A stretch of 64,000 nt of DNA, taken from the NCBI GenBank assembly GCA_904380375.1, contig CAJFID010000018.1, positions 9,541-73,540 on the forward strand. The letters are read 5' to 3'. The notes beneath the pieces are model-generated. The model made no database searches and had not been told where the DNA came from. It saw only the letters and a list, made by a program, of their open reading frames with translations. Every line of letters begins with the position of its first letter. Position 1 is the stretch's first letter. Source of the DNA: Avimonas intestinalis (GTDB lineage: Bacteria; Bacillota; Clostridia; Oscillospirales; Acutalibacteraceae). This document shows positions 1 to 8,325 of the stretch, piece after piece. The translations under genes and the position numbers were made by a program.

Positions 1-929
1 CCATGATGCGGCAGGAAGACTACCAGCAGGCTATGGCCTACTTCAAGAACGCCCACGACATTGAGAATTACTCCAAAGCGTTCAAGCAGTACCGCAAGGA
101 AACCTGGAGCGATTACATCCTTCTGATCCCTGTGGTTGCGATCTCGGTGCTCTTCGGGATCAGCAAGCTGCTGGGCCTGGCCAAGAAGCGAAACAAAAAG
201 GGCCTGCAGGGGCGGGAGAAGCCGCGGGTTTCCGACCAGCTGGTCTATCTCTTCCGCGTTATCTGGCATCCCTTTGACGGCTTTTACGACATCAAGCGGG
301 AAAACCGCGGCGGGGTCGCCGGCGCCACCATCCTGCTGGCCGCTCTTGTCCTCAGCTTTATCCTCAAGGGCCTGCTGACCGGCTACATCTTCAACGACCT
401 TGACCTTGAGGGCTATTCCTTCCTGGCGGAAATCGCCTACATCCTCATCCCCTTCCTGCTTTGGTGCGTATCAAACTGGTGCCTGACCAGCCTGATGAAT
501 GGCAACGGGAGCTTCAAGGACATCTACGTCATGTCCTGCTACGCGCTCTCTCCCCTGATCCTGTTCAACCTGCTGTATGCGGGGGCCAGCAATTTCCTGG
601 CGCTTGACCAGGCGCAGTTCCTGGGCTTTATCAGCGCCGTCGGGATGCTGTGGGCCGGCTTCCTGCTCTTCTGCGGCACCTTGACCATCCACGAGTACAC
701 CTTCGGGAAAACGGTACCAAAACGCCGACGTGCTCAAGGACACCGAATACTCCACCTATTATTCGGTCGACTACGCCGCCTGGGCCGAAGAGGCCGCGGC
801 CACCTACCAAGCGGTCAACGCCGTGCTTTCCCAGGTCAGCGGCAGCCCGATGCTCCGGCACGAATATGCCGCGGACGGCGTGGCCAAAACCACCTACGAA
901 AACGGCGTGAGCATTTATGTCAACTATAA
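1..929 (+). CDS. Yip1-domain membrane protein, partial, tail lost
   Basis: The frame is open from the left window edge, so the N-terminus lies outside; the first visible residues look like the end of a TPR-like soluble region. A hydrophobic segment near residues 38-57 is followed by a basic linker and four to five further membrane spans (about 105-125, 135-155, 175-200, 205-230), the layout of the Yip1 domain, ending in the family-like HEYTFGKTV near base 713. After that the frame reads Arg-rich nonsense to a stop at 927-929, while another frame carries the tail of a different protein. Yip1-like genes commonly accompany Firmicute sugar ABC clusters with DUF5696 proteins. I infer that the C-terminus was lost by deletion or misassembly. 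Confidence 0.6.
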   Translation, partial: MMRQEDYQQAMAYFKNAHDIENYSKAFKQYRKETWSDYILLIPVVAISVLFGISKLLGLAKKRNKKGLQGREKPRVSDQLVYLFRVIWHPFDGFYDIKRENRGGVAGATILLAALVLSFILKGLLTGYIFNDLDLEGYSFLAEIAYILIPFLLWCVSNWCLTSLMNGNGSFKDIYVMSCYALSPLILFNLLYAGASNFLALDQAQFLGFISAVGMLWAGFLLFCGTLTIHEYTFGKTVPKRRRAQGHRILHLLFGRLRRLGRRGRGHLPSGQRRAFPGQRQPDAPARICRGRRGQNHLRKRREHLCQL

Positions 930-993
930 CGGCGAAGAGGTATCCGTGGACGGCCTGGCCATACCCGCCAAAGGATACATCGCCGCCAAGTAA
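715..993 (+). pseudogene. C-terminal remnant of a DUF5696-type protein
   Basis: Frame 1 becomes coding-like exactly where the Yip1 frame degenerates. The remnant of about 92 residues runs from YQNADVLKDTEY to PAKGYIAAK and includes a VNYNGEEVSVDG strand pattern followed by a PAKGY end, typical of the C-terminal beta domain of large glycoside-hydrolase-like DUF5696 proteins found next to Yip1 and sugar permease genes. No ribosome binding site precedes ATG 730, and several hundred N-terminal residues are missing, so it is unlikely to be made as a separate protein. Assignment is by recalled family pattern only. Confidence 0.5.
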
Positions 994-1013
994 ACGAAAG
1001 GGGAGACGCACTC

Positions 1014-1964
1014 ATGGCCAGAGCAATCGCTGCAAAAGAACCCCGGAGCGCCCGGCCGAGGCGCCGGGCCTCCTTAGCGCAGCGCAACGCCCGGAAGGGT
1101 TGGTTCTTCGCCCTTCCCTTTCTGATCGGCTTCGTCTTTATTTTCCTGGATATCCTCATCAACTCCCTGCAGATCAGCCTTTCGGAAATCCAGATGAGCG
1201 CCAAGGGGTACAGCCTTCTGTTCATCGGCATGGCAAATTACTACGAAGTCTTTTTTGAAAACCCCAACTTCACCTGGGACCTGCTGGGCAACATCGGCGC
1301 CATGTTCGCCGACGTGATCGTCGTGCTGATCTTCAGCCTGTTCATCGCCACCATTTTGAACCAGAAGATGCGGGGACGCGCCCTTTTCCGCGCGATCTTC
1401 TTCATCCCGGTCATCCTGGCCACCGGCATCATTGAGAAGGCGGAAGTAAGCAACCTGGTGATGAGCAGCATGAACGCGGCCGCCGCGCTTGATACCGGCG
1501 GGATGCAGAGCTCGGGGGTGCTCGACCTGTCCAACATCCAGGCCATCCTGCAAAACATGTACCTCAGCGAGGGAATGATCCGCTTTATCATGAACGTCGT
1601 CAACAACATTTACGACGTGGTCAACCGTTCGGGCGTGCAGATTCTGATCTTCCTCGCGGGCTTGCAGTCCATCTCCCCGTCAATCTACGAATCGGCCAGC
1701 ATAGAGGGGGCGACCGGCTGGGAGGCCTTCTGGAAAATCACCTTCCCGATGATCAGCCCGATCCTTTTCGTCAACATGGTCTACACCATCATCGACTACC
1801 TCACCCGCTCCACCAACCCGATCATGACGATGATCGAAGAAGCCGGCTATACCGGCCTTGCCTCCGCGATGGCCTGGTCCTACTTTGCCGCGATCGGCGT
1901 GGTGCTGGCGGTCGTCGTCGCGGTCTGCTACCGCCTGATCTTCTACCAGCAGCGCACGGTGTAG
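1014..1964 (+). CDS. carbohydrate ABC transporter permease, MalF/UgpA type
   Basis: The 316-residue inner-membrane protein has a basic N-terminal tail and about six to eight membrane spans. The EAA loop that contacts the ATPase lies near residues 222-245 (YESASIEGATG followed by ITFP). It is the first of a permease pair with the gene at 2020 and forms the sugar channel fed by the binding lipoprotein at 5073. The start follows GGGGAGA at 997-1005. No ATPase gene lies in the cluster; such systems in Firmicutes usually borrow a shared MsmX/MsmK-type ATPase. The substrate cannot be read from the sequence. Confidence 0.9.
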   Translation: MARAIAAKEPRSARPRRRASLAQRNARKGWFFALPFLIGFVFIFLDILINSLQISLSEIQMSAKGYSLLFIGMANYYEVFFENPNFTWDLLGNIGAMFADVIVVLIFSLFIATILNQKMRGRALFRAIFFIPVILATGIIEKAEVSNLVMSSMNAAAALDTGGMQSSGVLDLSNIQAILQNMYLSEGMIRFIMNVVNNIYDVVNRSGVQILIFLAGLQSISPSIYESASIEGATGWEAFWKITFPMISPILFVNMVYTIIDYLTRSTNPIMTMIEEAGYTGLASAMAWSYFAAIGVVLAVVVAVCYRLIFYQQRTV

Positions 1965-2019
1965 CCGGCGCCCGGCAGGCCCAAGAGTTACCGCCGATCT
2001 GCGAAAGGAATGGTTGCGT

Positions 2020-3024
2020 ATGAAACATCCCCCGCAAGCCCCGGAGGCCGCGCTCCCACGGGAGGTCCGGGAGCGCCCCCGCCTGACCCGGAACCGCCTG
2101 GCCAGCAAGGCGAAATCCGCCGCGGTTTACAAAAGCTTCGTCTGGAAGCTGCTGCGGCTTCTGCTGCTGGTCGGCCTGTCCTTTGTCATCCTGTACCCCT
2201 TTTTGGTCAAGCTGTCCACCGCCTTTATTAGCCGGCAGGACATCATGGATTCCACAGTCCGGTTCATCCCCCGTCACCCCACGCTGGAAAACATCCAGCT
2301 GGTCATTGAGTACACCGACTACTGGGCCGCCTTTGCCAACACCCTGCTGGTCTCCCTGGTCTGCGCGGTCATCCAGACCTTTATCTGCACCATGGTAGGC
2401 TACGGGCTGGCAAAGTTCCGCTTCCGCGGCCGGGGGCTGGTCTTTGCACTGGTGATCGCCACCATCGTCATCCCCCCGCAGACCATCATGGTTTCCCTGT
2501 ACATGAAATTCCGCTATTTTGACATCTTCGGGATCCTCCAGGCCCTCGGCCTGCCGACGCTGCAGCTCAACGACTCCCTGATCCCGATGGTCCTGCTTTC
2601 GGGCACGGGGCTGGGGCTGAAGAACGGGCTGTATATCTTCGTAATGCGGCAGTTTTTCCTCGGCGTGCCGGATGAGCTGGGCGAAGCCGCCCAGGTGGAC
2701 GGGGCGACCGCCAAGCGGAGCTTTTTCCAGATCATGCTCCCCCTGGCCACCCCGATGATGGTCACGATTTTCCTGCTCTCCTTCTCTTGGCAGTGGACCG
2801 ACACCTTTTATTCCAGCCTCCTCTTTGCCAAGATGAAGCTGCTGCCGAATATCGTATTCAGCGTCCAGCAGATCTCCCAGGCGGGGATTTTCCAAAACAC
2901 GATGATGTCCAGCGTGCTGATCAACACCGCCGCCCTGCTGGTGGTGTTCCCGCTGATCATCTTTTACCTTTTTGCCCAGAAGAAGCTGGTGCAGGGAATT
3001 GAAAGGAGCGGTCTGGTTGGCTAA
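2020..3024 (+). CDS. carbohydrate ABC transporter permease, MalG type
   Basis: The 334-residue protein has a basic N-terminus, six predicted membrane spans and the EAA loop near residues 219-242 (LGEAAQVDGATA then IMLP). It pairs with the MalF-type permease 55 bases upstream. ATG 2020 is preferred over TTG 2014 because AAAGGA at 2004-2009 sits about ten bases before it. The stop overlaps the start of the next gene by eight bases, which suggests translational coupling of the transporter to the GxGYxYP lipoprotein. Confidence 0.9.
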   Translation: MKHPPQAPEAALPREVRERPRLTRNRLASKAKSAAVYKSFVWKLLRLLLLVGLSFVILYPFLVKLSTAFISRQDIMDSTVRFIPRHPTLENIQLVIEYTDYWAAFANTLLVSLVCAVIQTFICTMVGYGLAKFRFRGRGLVFALVIATIVIPPQTIMVSLYMKFRYFDIFGILQALGLPTLQLNDSLIPMVLLSGTGLGLKNGLYIFVMRQFFLGVPDELGEAAQVDGATAKRSFFQIMLPLATPMMVTIFLLSFSWQWTDTFYSSLLFAKMKLLPNIVFSVQQISQAGIFQNTMMSSVLINTAALLVVFPLIIFYLFAQKKLVQGIERSGLVG

Positions 3025-4978
3025 AGCATCTTGGTATCGGCGGCTCGGCGCGGCATTGCTGGGCCTGGCGCTGCTCACGGGCTGCGCGGGCGGGGGAGGC
3101 TCCTCCGCGCCCGCCCCCTCTTCGTCCCCCTCCGAAGCCTCGCAGCCGGAGGACGAATCGTCCGCCCCCTCGCTTATTGAAACGATGACAGGAGTGAATC
3201 CCTTGCAGGACAAAAACGATCCCGCCGCCAACAGCGGGGAAAACGGCACCCTCTTCCTGGTGAACTGGCCGATGATCGCCAACGAAACCAGCGATACGGT
3301 CCAGCAGTACGACATGCTCAACTTCATCACCGCCCTGCAGGGCCTCGTCAACCGGGAGGGCCCCCGGCTGATGGTTGCCTTCCAGGGGCAGACGGACAAT
3401 TTCTGGCTGAAATACCTCCGCCGGGAAGGCAAGCTGCTCTACGGCTACAAGCTGGAAACCATCAACAGCTTCGACGATTTCCTGGCCCAGTATAAGGACG
3501 TCATCGCCTCGTTCGGCCTAGCGGCGTGGGATGAAAACGTGCCCGCCACCTCCAACGTCGCCCTGACGGTATGCGGGGTGGACGGCTGCCTACCGGTCCG
3601 CGGGGGCGGCGAGGTCGCCCGCCGGATACAGCAGGCCACCGGCGCCGAGGTAAAGCTGGATCTCGTGGGGATGTTTACCGGCTCGGGCTCCATCCCCGGC
3701 ACCGGCGAGCCCAGCAGCGGCAGCGCCAAATGCGATGCCTACCTCTGGGCCATGCACAACTACATGGACTATACCAACAATGAAATTATGGGATATATGA
3801 TGGACGGCATGAAATGGGCCGGCAGCACCCCGTATCCCGACCTCGGCAACGCGTATGTGCCCAACCACGATTACCTCGTGATGAAAAAGGCCTTTGTCTT
3901 TGACCTTTCCCCCTGGCCGGATGAGGCGCCCAACGACGACCCCGGCCAGCCGGTGGGCACCGACTACAACACCATGAAGGCCCTGCTGCGCCGGCAGTAT
4001 GAAAAGAACAACGGCGAGATTTTTCAGATCTGCGGCTTTGTGCCGTGGCACCAGAAGTACACCACCCACAACGGCAACAGCAAGACCCACGACGTCGTCC
4101 CCTCCGAATGGGCGTATGCGGAGGTCATCTCCTGCTACAACGGGGTGATGGACGCGGAGGCCTATGCCTACTGCGGCATTTCAAACGCGTCGATTTACAC
4201 CCAGTACAAAGGCCGAGACCAGTACGAAAACAACCGTCCCGCCCAAACGGCGGAATTCGACCCGTCCAAGACCTACGGGCTGATCTATATGGGCGACTAC
4301 GACGCGGCGGCCTGGCTGAAGATGCGCACCCCCGACCTCTGGACCGACCCGGTCCGGGGCGAGATCCCGCTCGCGTGGGGCTTTAACCCCAACCTGTCCG
4401 AACGGGTGCCGATGATCTTCGACTATCTGTACGAGTACAAGACCGACAACGACTTCTTTGTCGCCGGGGACAGCGGCGCCGGCTACCTGAACCCCTACCT
4501 GCTGTTCAACCGCAAGCACTCCGACCTGCCGGCCGGGGACCAGGCCTTTATTGAGCACAACCAGTACTATTTTGAGAAGTTTGACCTTGACATCACCGGC
4601 TTTGTCATCAACGGCGCCTTCCCCTTTGACCAGCAGGTCAAGGAGATGTACACCCAATTCTCCCCCGGCGGCGTCATCCACAATTGCCCGGGCAGCCCGT
4701 TCGACGTGGTGGACGGCACCCCCTTTATGCCGGAGGCGTCCGACATCGCCTCCATCGGCACCAGTGCGAACGTCAGCGAAGCGGCGCAGACCATTGTTAG
4801 CTCCCTGATGAACAAGGACAAATACAACTTCAAGATGTTCCGCTTCATCCTCTGGACCCCCAGCAGCATCAAAGCGGTGCTTGATACCGTTGAGGAAAAA
4901 GCGCCCGGCCGGATTGAGTGGGTCGATCCCTACACCTACATGGACCTCGCCCGGCAGGCGTGGGAATATTACAACTGA
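3017..4978 (+). CDS. GxGYxYP-family lipoprotein, putative glycan-active
   Basis: TTG 3017 follows AAGGAG (3003-3008) at good spacing and gives a lipoprotein signal ending LLTGC (Cys23), then a Ser/Pro/Glu-rich linker. The mature part of about 630 residues has the two-part look of GxGYxYP proteins: an N-terminal domain (FLVNWPMIAN, LQGLVNREGPRLM) and a C-terminal domain with the signature-like SGAGYLNP near residue 487. Those families are annotated as putative glycoside hydrolases without firm biochemistry. The eight-base overlap with the permease gene and the binding lipoprotein downstream suggest surface glycan processing or capture linked to uptake. The YLNP spelling departs from the canonical YxYP. 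Confidence 0.7.
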   Translation: MAKASWYRRLGAALLGLALLTGCAGGGGSSAPAPSSSPSEASQPEDESSAPSLIETMTGVNPLQDKNDPAANSGENGTLFLVNWPMIANETSDTVQQYDMLNFITALQGLVNREGPRLMVAFQGQTDNFWLKYLRREGKLLYGYKLETINSFDDFLAQYKDVIASFGLAAWDENVPATSNVALTVCGVDGCLPVRGGGEVARRIQQATGAEVKLDLVGMFTGSGSIPGTGEPSSGSAKCDAYLWAMHNYMDYTNNEIMGYMMDGMKWAGSTPYPDLGNAYVPNHDYLVMKKAFVFDLSPWPDEAPNDDPGQPVGTDYNTMKALLRRQYEKNNGEIFQICGFVPWHQKYTTHNGNSKTHDVVPSEWAYAEVISCYNGVMDAEAYAYCGISNASIYTQYKGRDQYENNRPAQTAEFDPSKTYGLIYMGDYDAAAWLKMRTPDLWTDPVRGEIPLAWGFNPNLSERVPMIFDYLYEYKTDNDFFVAGDSGAGYLNPYLLFNRKHSDLPAGDQAFIEHNQYYFEKFDLDITGFVINGAFPFDQQVKEMYTQFSPGGVIHNCPGSPFDVVDGTPFMPEASDIASIGTSANVSEAAQTIVSSLMNKDKYNFKMFRFILWTPSSIKAVLDTVEEKAPGRIEWVDPYTYMDLARQAWEYYN

Positions 4979-5016
4979 CCCGGACGCCGTGGCGACCGCC
5001 TTTCCCAGTCAATGAT

Positions 5017-5040
5017 GGCGGCTTCCCCAGGGGAACCGCC
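5017..5040 (+). promoter_or_regulatory. intercistronic hairpin before the binding-protein gene
   Basis: GGCGG at 5017-5021 and the following TTCC can pair with GGAACCGCC up to 5040. An A-rich stretch rather than a T-run follows, so this is not a normal terminator. Hairpins at this position often protect or adjust mRNA levels so that binding protein exceeds permease; that role is inferred. Confidence 0.3.
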
Positions 5041-5072
5041 GCCTCATAATAAAAAAAGTGGAGGAAAAGAGC

Positions 5073-6530
5073 ATGGGCAACACAATCCGCAAAGGCAAGC
5101 GCTTCGCGGCGCTCGTCCTGGCCGCAATGCTGGCCGCCGGCCTGCTGGGCGGCTGCAACGACACCACGACCACCCCCGATCCCTCGGGCTCCTCGGGCGG
5201 CAGTTCGGGAGGGGAAACCTCCGAAACGCCGGAAGAGACCTATACCTTCCCGGACCTTGACCTGAACCAATACGAATTCAAGATCGCCGAGGCCTGGTCC
5301 TACGGCGAAACCGACCGGCCGCCCACGGAATACGGCGTTTCCGACCTGGGCGACGCAATCCTTGACCGCAACCAGGCGATTGAGGATGCGCTCAACTGCA
5401 CCATCACTTTGGAATACTACGATCCCTACAACTTCTTTGACCTGGTCACCACGTCAATCATGGCCGGCGATAAGATCGCCGACGTCATGACCCCGGTCGT
5501 TTTCAACTTCGGCAAATTCGTCAATGCCGAGCAGCTCTACGACCTCAACGAGCTGCCTGGCGTCGACCTGAGCAAGCCCTGGTGGAACCAGACCATCCCG
5601 GCCATCACCACCTTCGGCGGCAAGGTATACGGCGCCAGCGCCCAGTTCGCCCGGGTCGAGGGCGAAGCGGTCGGCGTGTTCTACAACCGCCGCATCCTGA
5701 ACGAGATCGGCATGCAGGACCCGCAGGAGCTGGTCGCCCAGGGCGCATGGGATCTTGACGCCTTCAAGGAATACGTCGCCAAGGGCATGAAGGACCTGAA
5801 CAACGACGGCGTGTTTGACGACAACGACCAGTGGAGCGTCACCGGCGAATGCACCGAGGCGATGTACTCCCTGTTCGTCGGCGGCGGCAACAAGATCCTG
5901 GACACCGTGGACGGCAAGGTCACCTACATGCTCGGCGAGGCCTCCAGCATCGACTACATGCTCAAGATGAAGGACGTCTTTGAGCCGCAGGGCTCCTACT
6001 ACAACCCCAACTGGGACTTCGGCAAGCAGCTGACCAATTTCGTCGGCGGCAAGGTGTTTCTATTCATCGGCGCGCTGCTGCATTACCCCGACATGCGCGA
6101 CATGGCCGACGACTTCGGCGTCTTGCCCATCCCCGCCGCGCCGGGCAGCGACACCTATTACAGCCTGATCACCCACAACTCCCCGATCGTCTGCGTCCCC
6201 ACCACCATCGACAACCCCGAGGCCACCGGCGCGATCCTAGAGGCCATGGCCGCCCTGTCCGAGCCGGAATTCGACATCTGGTTTGACGACTATTCGACCT
6301 TGACCCTGCGGGACGACGAATCGGTCCATGTGGCGAGGGACATCGTGATCCCCTCCCTGACGCTTGAACTGGCCCATACCGGCCACTTCCTGTCCGCGGA
6401 GATGACCGCCGCCACCGACGGTATCCTGACCAACCCGATCCTGATCGACCGGACCCAGGAGCCCGCCTCCGCCGTCGACGCGGTTAAGGAGCAGGCCCAG
6501 GCGATAGTGGACGAAATCTATAACAAATAA
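5073..6530 (+). CDS. extracellular solute-binding lipoprotein of sugar ABC system
   Basis: The 485-residue protein has a signal ending AAGLLGGC (Cys28 lipidated), a Ser/Gly/Thr linker and a family-1-like binding fold. ATG 5073 is chosen because GGAGG at 5060-5064 precedes it; GTG 5058 overlaps that site. It is the ligand-capturing partner of the two permeases upstream. Acidic and aromatic residues are frequent, as in oligosaccharide binders, but the ligand is not deducible. A strong terminator follows 30 bases after the stop and closes the cluster. Confidence 0.88.
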   Translation: MGNTIRKGKRFAALVLAAMLAAGLLGGCNDTTTTPDPSGSSGGSSGGETSETPEETYTFPDLDLNQYEFKIAEAWSYGETDRPPTEYGVSDLGDAILDRNQAIEDALNCTITLEYYDPYNFFDLVTTSIMAGDKIADVMTPVVFNFGKFVNAEQLYDLNELPGVDLSKPWWNQTIPAITTFGGKVYGASAQFARVEGEAVGVFYNRRILNEIGMQDPQELVAQGAWDLDAFKEYVAKGMKDLNNDGVFDDNDQWSVTGECTEAMYSLFVGGGNKILDTVDGKVTYMLGEASSIDYMLKMKDVFEPQGSYYNPNWDFGKQLTNFVGGKVFLFIGALLHYPDMRDMADDFGVLPIPAAPGSDTYYSLITHNSPIVCVPTTIDNPEATGAILEAMAALSEPEFDIWFDDYSTLTLRDDESVHVARDIVIPSLTLELAHTGHFLSAEMTAATDGILTNPILIDRTQEPASAVDAVKEQAQAIVDEIYNK

Positions 6531-6560
6531 GCTGGGACAACAAAGCCCGCACAACCAAAA

Positions 6561-6599
6561 GGATCCCCGGCGGAAACCGGCCGCCGGGGATCCTTTTTT
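6561..6599 (+). terminator. rho-independent terminator of the sugar cluster
   Basis: A 13-bp stem, GGATCCCCGGCGG (6561-6573) with CCGCCGGGGATCC (6581-6593), is followed by TTTTTT. Confidence 0.95.
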
Positions 6600-6725
6600 C
6601 TCCGTGAGCAAAGAATACACCTGCCTTGCGGCTCCCGCGCCTCGTGTCCGGCTGCGGGGCGACACGTTCCGGCCGGATGCAGAAGCCGCCGCCTTCCGCA
6701 TCCCTGCCTCTTCGCCCGCCCGCGC

Positions 6726-6754
6726 TTGACAAAGCGCGGAAAAGCCGCTATAGT
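6726..6754 (+). promoter_or_regulatory. sigma-A promoter of thiT
   Basis: TTGACA (6726-6731) is separated by 17 bases from TATAGT (6749-6754). It lies about 50 bases upstream of the TPP aptamer. Confidence 0.85.
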
Positions 6755-6799
6755 AATAGGCGGCGGGGATTCCCGCCAGACGGAAATGCAGCCACAAAA

Positions 6800-6889
6800 A
6801 GACAAGGGGTGCTGGCGGATCGGCCGGCTGAGAGGGAGCCCGCGGCTCTAAACCCTGAACCTGATCCGGATAATACCGGCGGAGGGATG
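6800..6889 (+). ncRNA. TPP (thi-box) riboswitch
   Basis: The conserved thi-box elements occur in order: GGGGTGC (6806-6812), GGCTGAGA (6826-6833), ACCCTGAACCTGATC (6852-6866), GGATAATACC (6868-6877) and GGAGGGA (6881-6887). These form the two TPP-binding arms and the closing P1 helix. The aptamer sits between a good promoter and a terminator upstream of thiT, so TPP binding should favour termination. Confidence 0.95.
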
Positions 6890-6902
6890 TTACATAGCGT
6901 TT

Positions 6903-6925
6903 GCGCGCGCGGAGCTCCGCGCGCG
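6903..6925 (+). promoter_or_regulatory. GC-rich hairpin between aptamer and terminator
   Basis: CGCGCGCGGAGCTCCGCGCGCG is a near-perfect palindrome in the expression platform. It could belong to the alternative antiterminator fold, but the exact switching helix cannot be assigned by eye. Confidence 0.35.
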
Positions 6926-6941
6926 GGAGCCTGTGCCGGCT

Positions 6942-6975
6942 AAGCCCTCCACCAAAAACGGTGGAGGGCTTTTTT
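6942..6975 (+). terminator. riboswitch-controlled terminator
   Basis: AAGCCCTCCACC (6942-6953) pairs with GGTGGAGGGCTT (6960-6971) and is followed by a T-run. It lies 75 bases before the thiT start and completes a transcription-attenuation TPP switch. Confidence 0.93.
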
Positions 6976-7049
6976 CATCTCGGGATTGTCTGCGGCGGCG
7001 CCGTCCCAAACAGGGGCTACGGCCCCAGGTTGCGAAAGGGGTTTCACTT

Positions 7050-8072
7050 ATGCAAAAACGTCTGGCTCTCCGTTTGACGGAGAGCGCCATCATGCTGGCG
7101 TTCGCCACCATCCTGAGCATGATTAAGGTGGTCGACCTGCCCTACGGCGGGAGCATCACGGCCTTCAGCATGCTCCCCATTATTCTGATCGCCTACCGCT
7201 ACGGCACGGCGTGGGGATCCTTCACGGCGCTGGCGTTCAGCCTGCTCCAGCTGCTGATGGGGATGAACAAACTGTCCTACGGCACGTCGGTCTGGGCCGT
7301 GGTCATGATCCTGCTGTTCGACTATGTCATCGCCTTCACGGTGCTCGGCCTGGGCGGCGTGTTCCGCGGCAAGCTGGGCAGCCAGGGGGCGGAGCTCGCG
7401 GCCGGCACGGTTCTGGCCTGCGCGCTGCGGTATATCTGCCATGTGATCCCGGGCTGCACGGTGTGGGCCGGGCTCTCAATCCCCGACACCCAGGCGCTGC
7501 TGTACTCGCTGGCCTACAACGCCACCTACATGGTGCCGGAAACCCTGGTGACGGTGATCGGCGCGGTCTACCTCTGCCGGGCGCTGGACTTCCGCAGCGA
7601 ATCGATCACCCGCGCCGCGCCCCAGGCCAAAAAGCCCGACCCGGCGATCCTCCTCTCGGGGCTGGGCAAAGCGGCGCTCGCCATCGCGGCGGTGTTTGAT
7701 ATCCAGCACATCGCCGTCCGGCTGCAAAACCCGGAAACCGGCGATTTCGATATCACCGGCATCACCCAGGCCAACTGGGGGCTGGTGGCGGCGGTGACGG
7801 TGATCGGCATCGCGCTGTTCGTCCTGCTCTCCTGGCTGGCCTCCCGCGTGCCGGCGGACAACGGCACCGACCTCAAGGGCTTTTTCCGCTCCCTGCCCTT
7901 TATCGGGGTGGTCGCCGCGGCGGCGTTTGATGTGGCGTTTATTGTCCTGACCTTCCGGGAGGGCGCCCCCGACGCCGAAGGCTGGACGCAGATTGTCCTC
8001 GTGACCCTCTGCGTGCTGGCGGCGGCCGGCTTCCTCGTCTTCCGGAACCGGGCCAAGCGGCAGGCGCGGTAA
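7050..8072 (+). CDS. thiT: ThiT thiamine ECF S-component with C-terminal extension
   Basis: ThiT binds thiamine in the membrane and works with a shared EcfA-EcfA'-EcfT module. ATG 7050 follows GAAAGGGG. Residues about 1-185 match the ThiT core: six membrane spans, SMLPIILIAYRYG, and an aromatic/charged ligand region. The TPP riboswitch upstream supports the substrate. Standard ThiT is about 190 residues; this protein is 340. The extra part has about four more hydrophobic spans (near 208-230, 245-265, 283-305, 315-335). I do not recognise the extension. No frameshift or internal stop is visible, so the fusion looks real. No EcfAA'T genes are in this window. Confidence 0.88.
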   Translation: MQKRLALRLTESAIMLAFATILSMIKVVDLPYGGSITAFSMLPIILIAYRYGTAWGSFTALAFSLLQLLMGMNKLSYGTSVWAVVMILLFDYVIAFTVLGLGGVFRGKLGSQGAELAAGTVLACALRYICHVIPGCTVWAGLSIPDTQALLYSLAYNATYMVPETLVTVIGAVYLCRALDFRSESITRAAPQAKKPDPAILLSGLGKAALAIAAVFDIQHIAVRLQNPETGDFDITGITQANWGLVAAVTVIGIALFVLLSWLASRVPADNGTDLKGFFRSLPFIGVVAAAAFDVAFIVLTFREGAPDAEGWTQIVLVTLCVLAAAGFLVFRNRAKRQAR

Positions 8073-8111
8073 GCGGCCGATGCCCGGCGCCGCCTATAAA
8101 GCAAAAGCACA

Positions 8112-8155
8112 AACCCGGCCCTTCCGCCTTGACGGGCGGAAGGGCCGGGTTTTTC
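8112..8155 (+). terminator. rho-independent terminator after thiT
   Basis: A 17-bp stem, 8112-8128 with 8135-8151 (core CCCGGCCCTTCCGCC), runs into TTTTT. Confidence 0.93.
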
Positions 8156-8264
8156 GCGCCTCCCGGACCGCCACATCCCGGCGGGCGGGACAGACCGTGG
8201 GGAGGTTTACGGCGTTGCCGGGCAGGCCAGCACTTAAAAATTTTTGCTTTCCGCGATTTTCCTC

Positions 8265-8308
8265 TTGACAACCCGGGTCTACTGTGTATATACTATATGT
8301 ACAGTAGA
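8265..8308 (+). promoter_or_regulatory. promoter with overlapping GntR operator
   Basis: TTGACA (8265-8270), an 18-base spacer and TATACT (8289-8294) form the promoter. An inverted repeat, TCTACTGT (8278-8285) and ACAGTAGA (8301-8308), brackets the -10 box. This is the expected place for an operator bound by the YtrA-type repressor encoded just downstream. Confidence 0.8.
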
Positions 8309-8325
8309 TACACGGAGGGGACGCT

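Noticed and set aside
1822..3432. 536-codon minus-strand open frame across the permease genes
   Set aside because: Gln/Gly/His-rich shadow of the clear MalG-type and lipoprotein genes.
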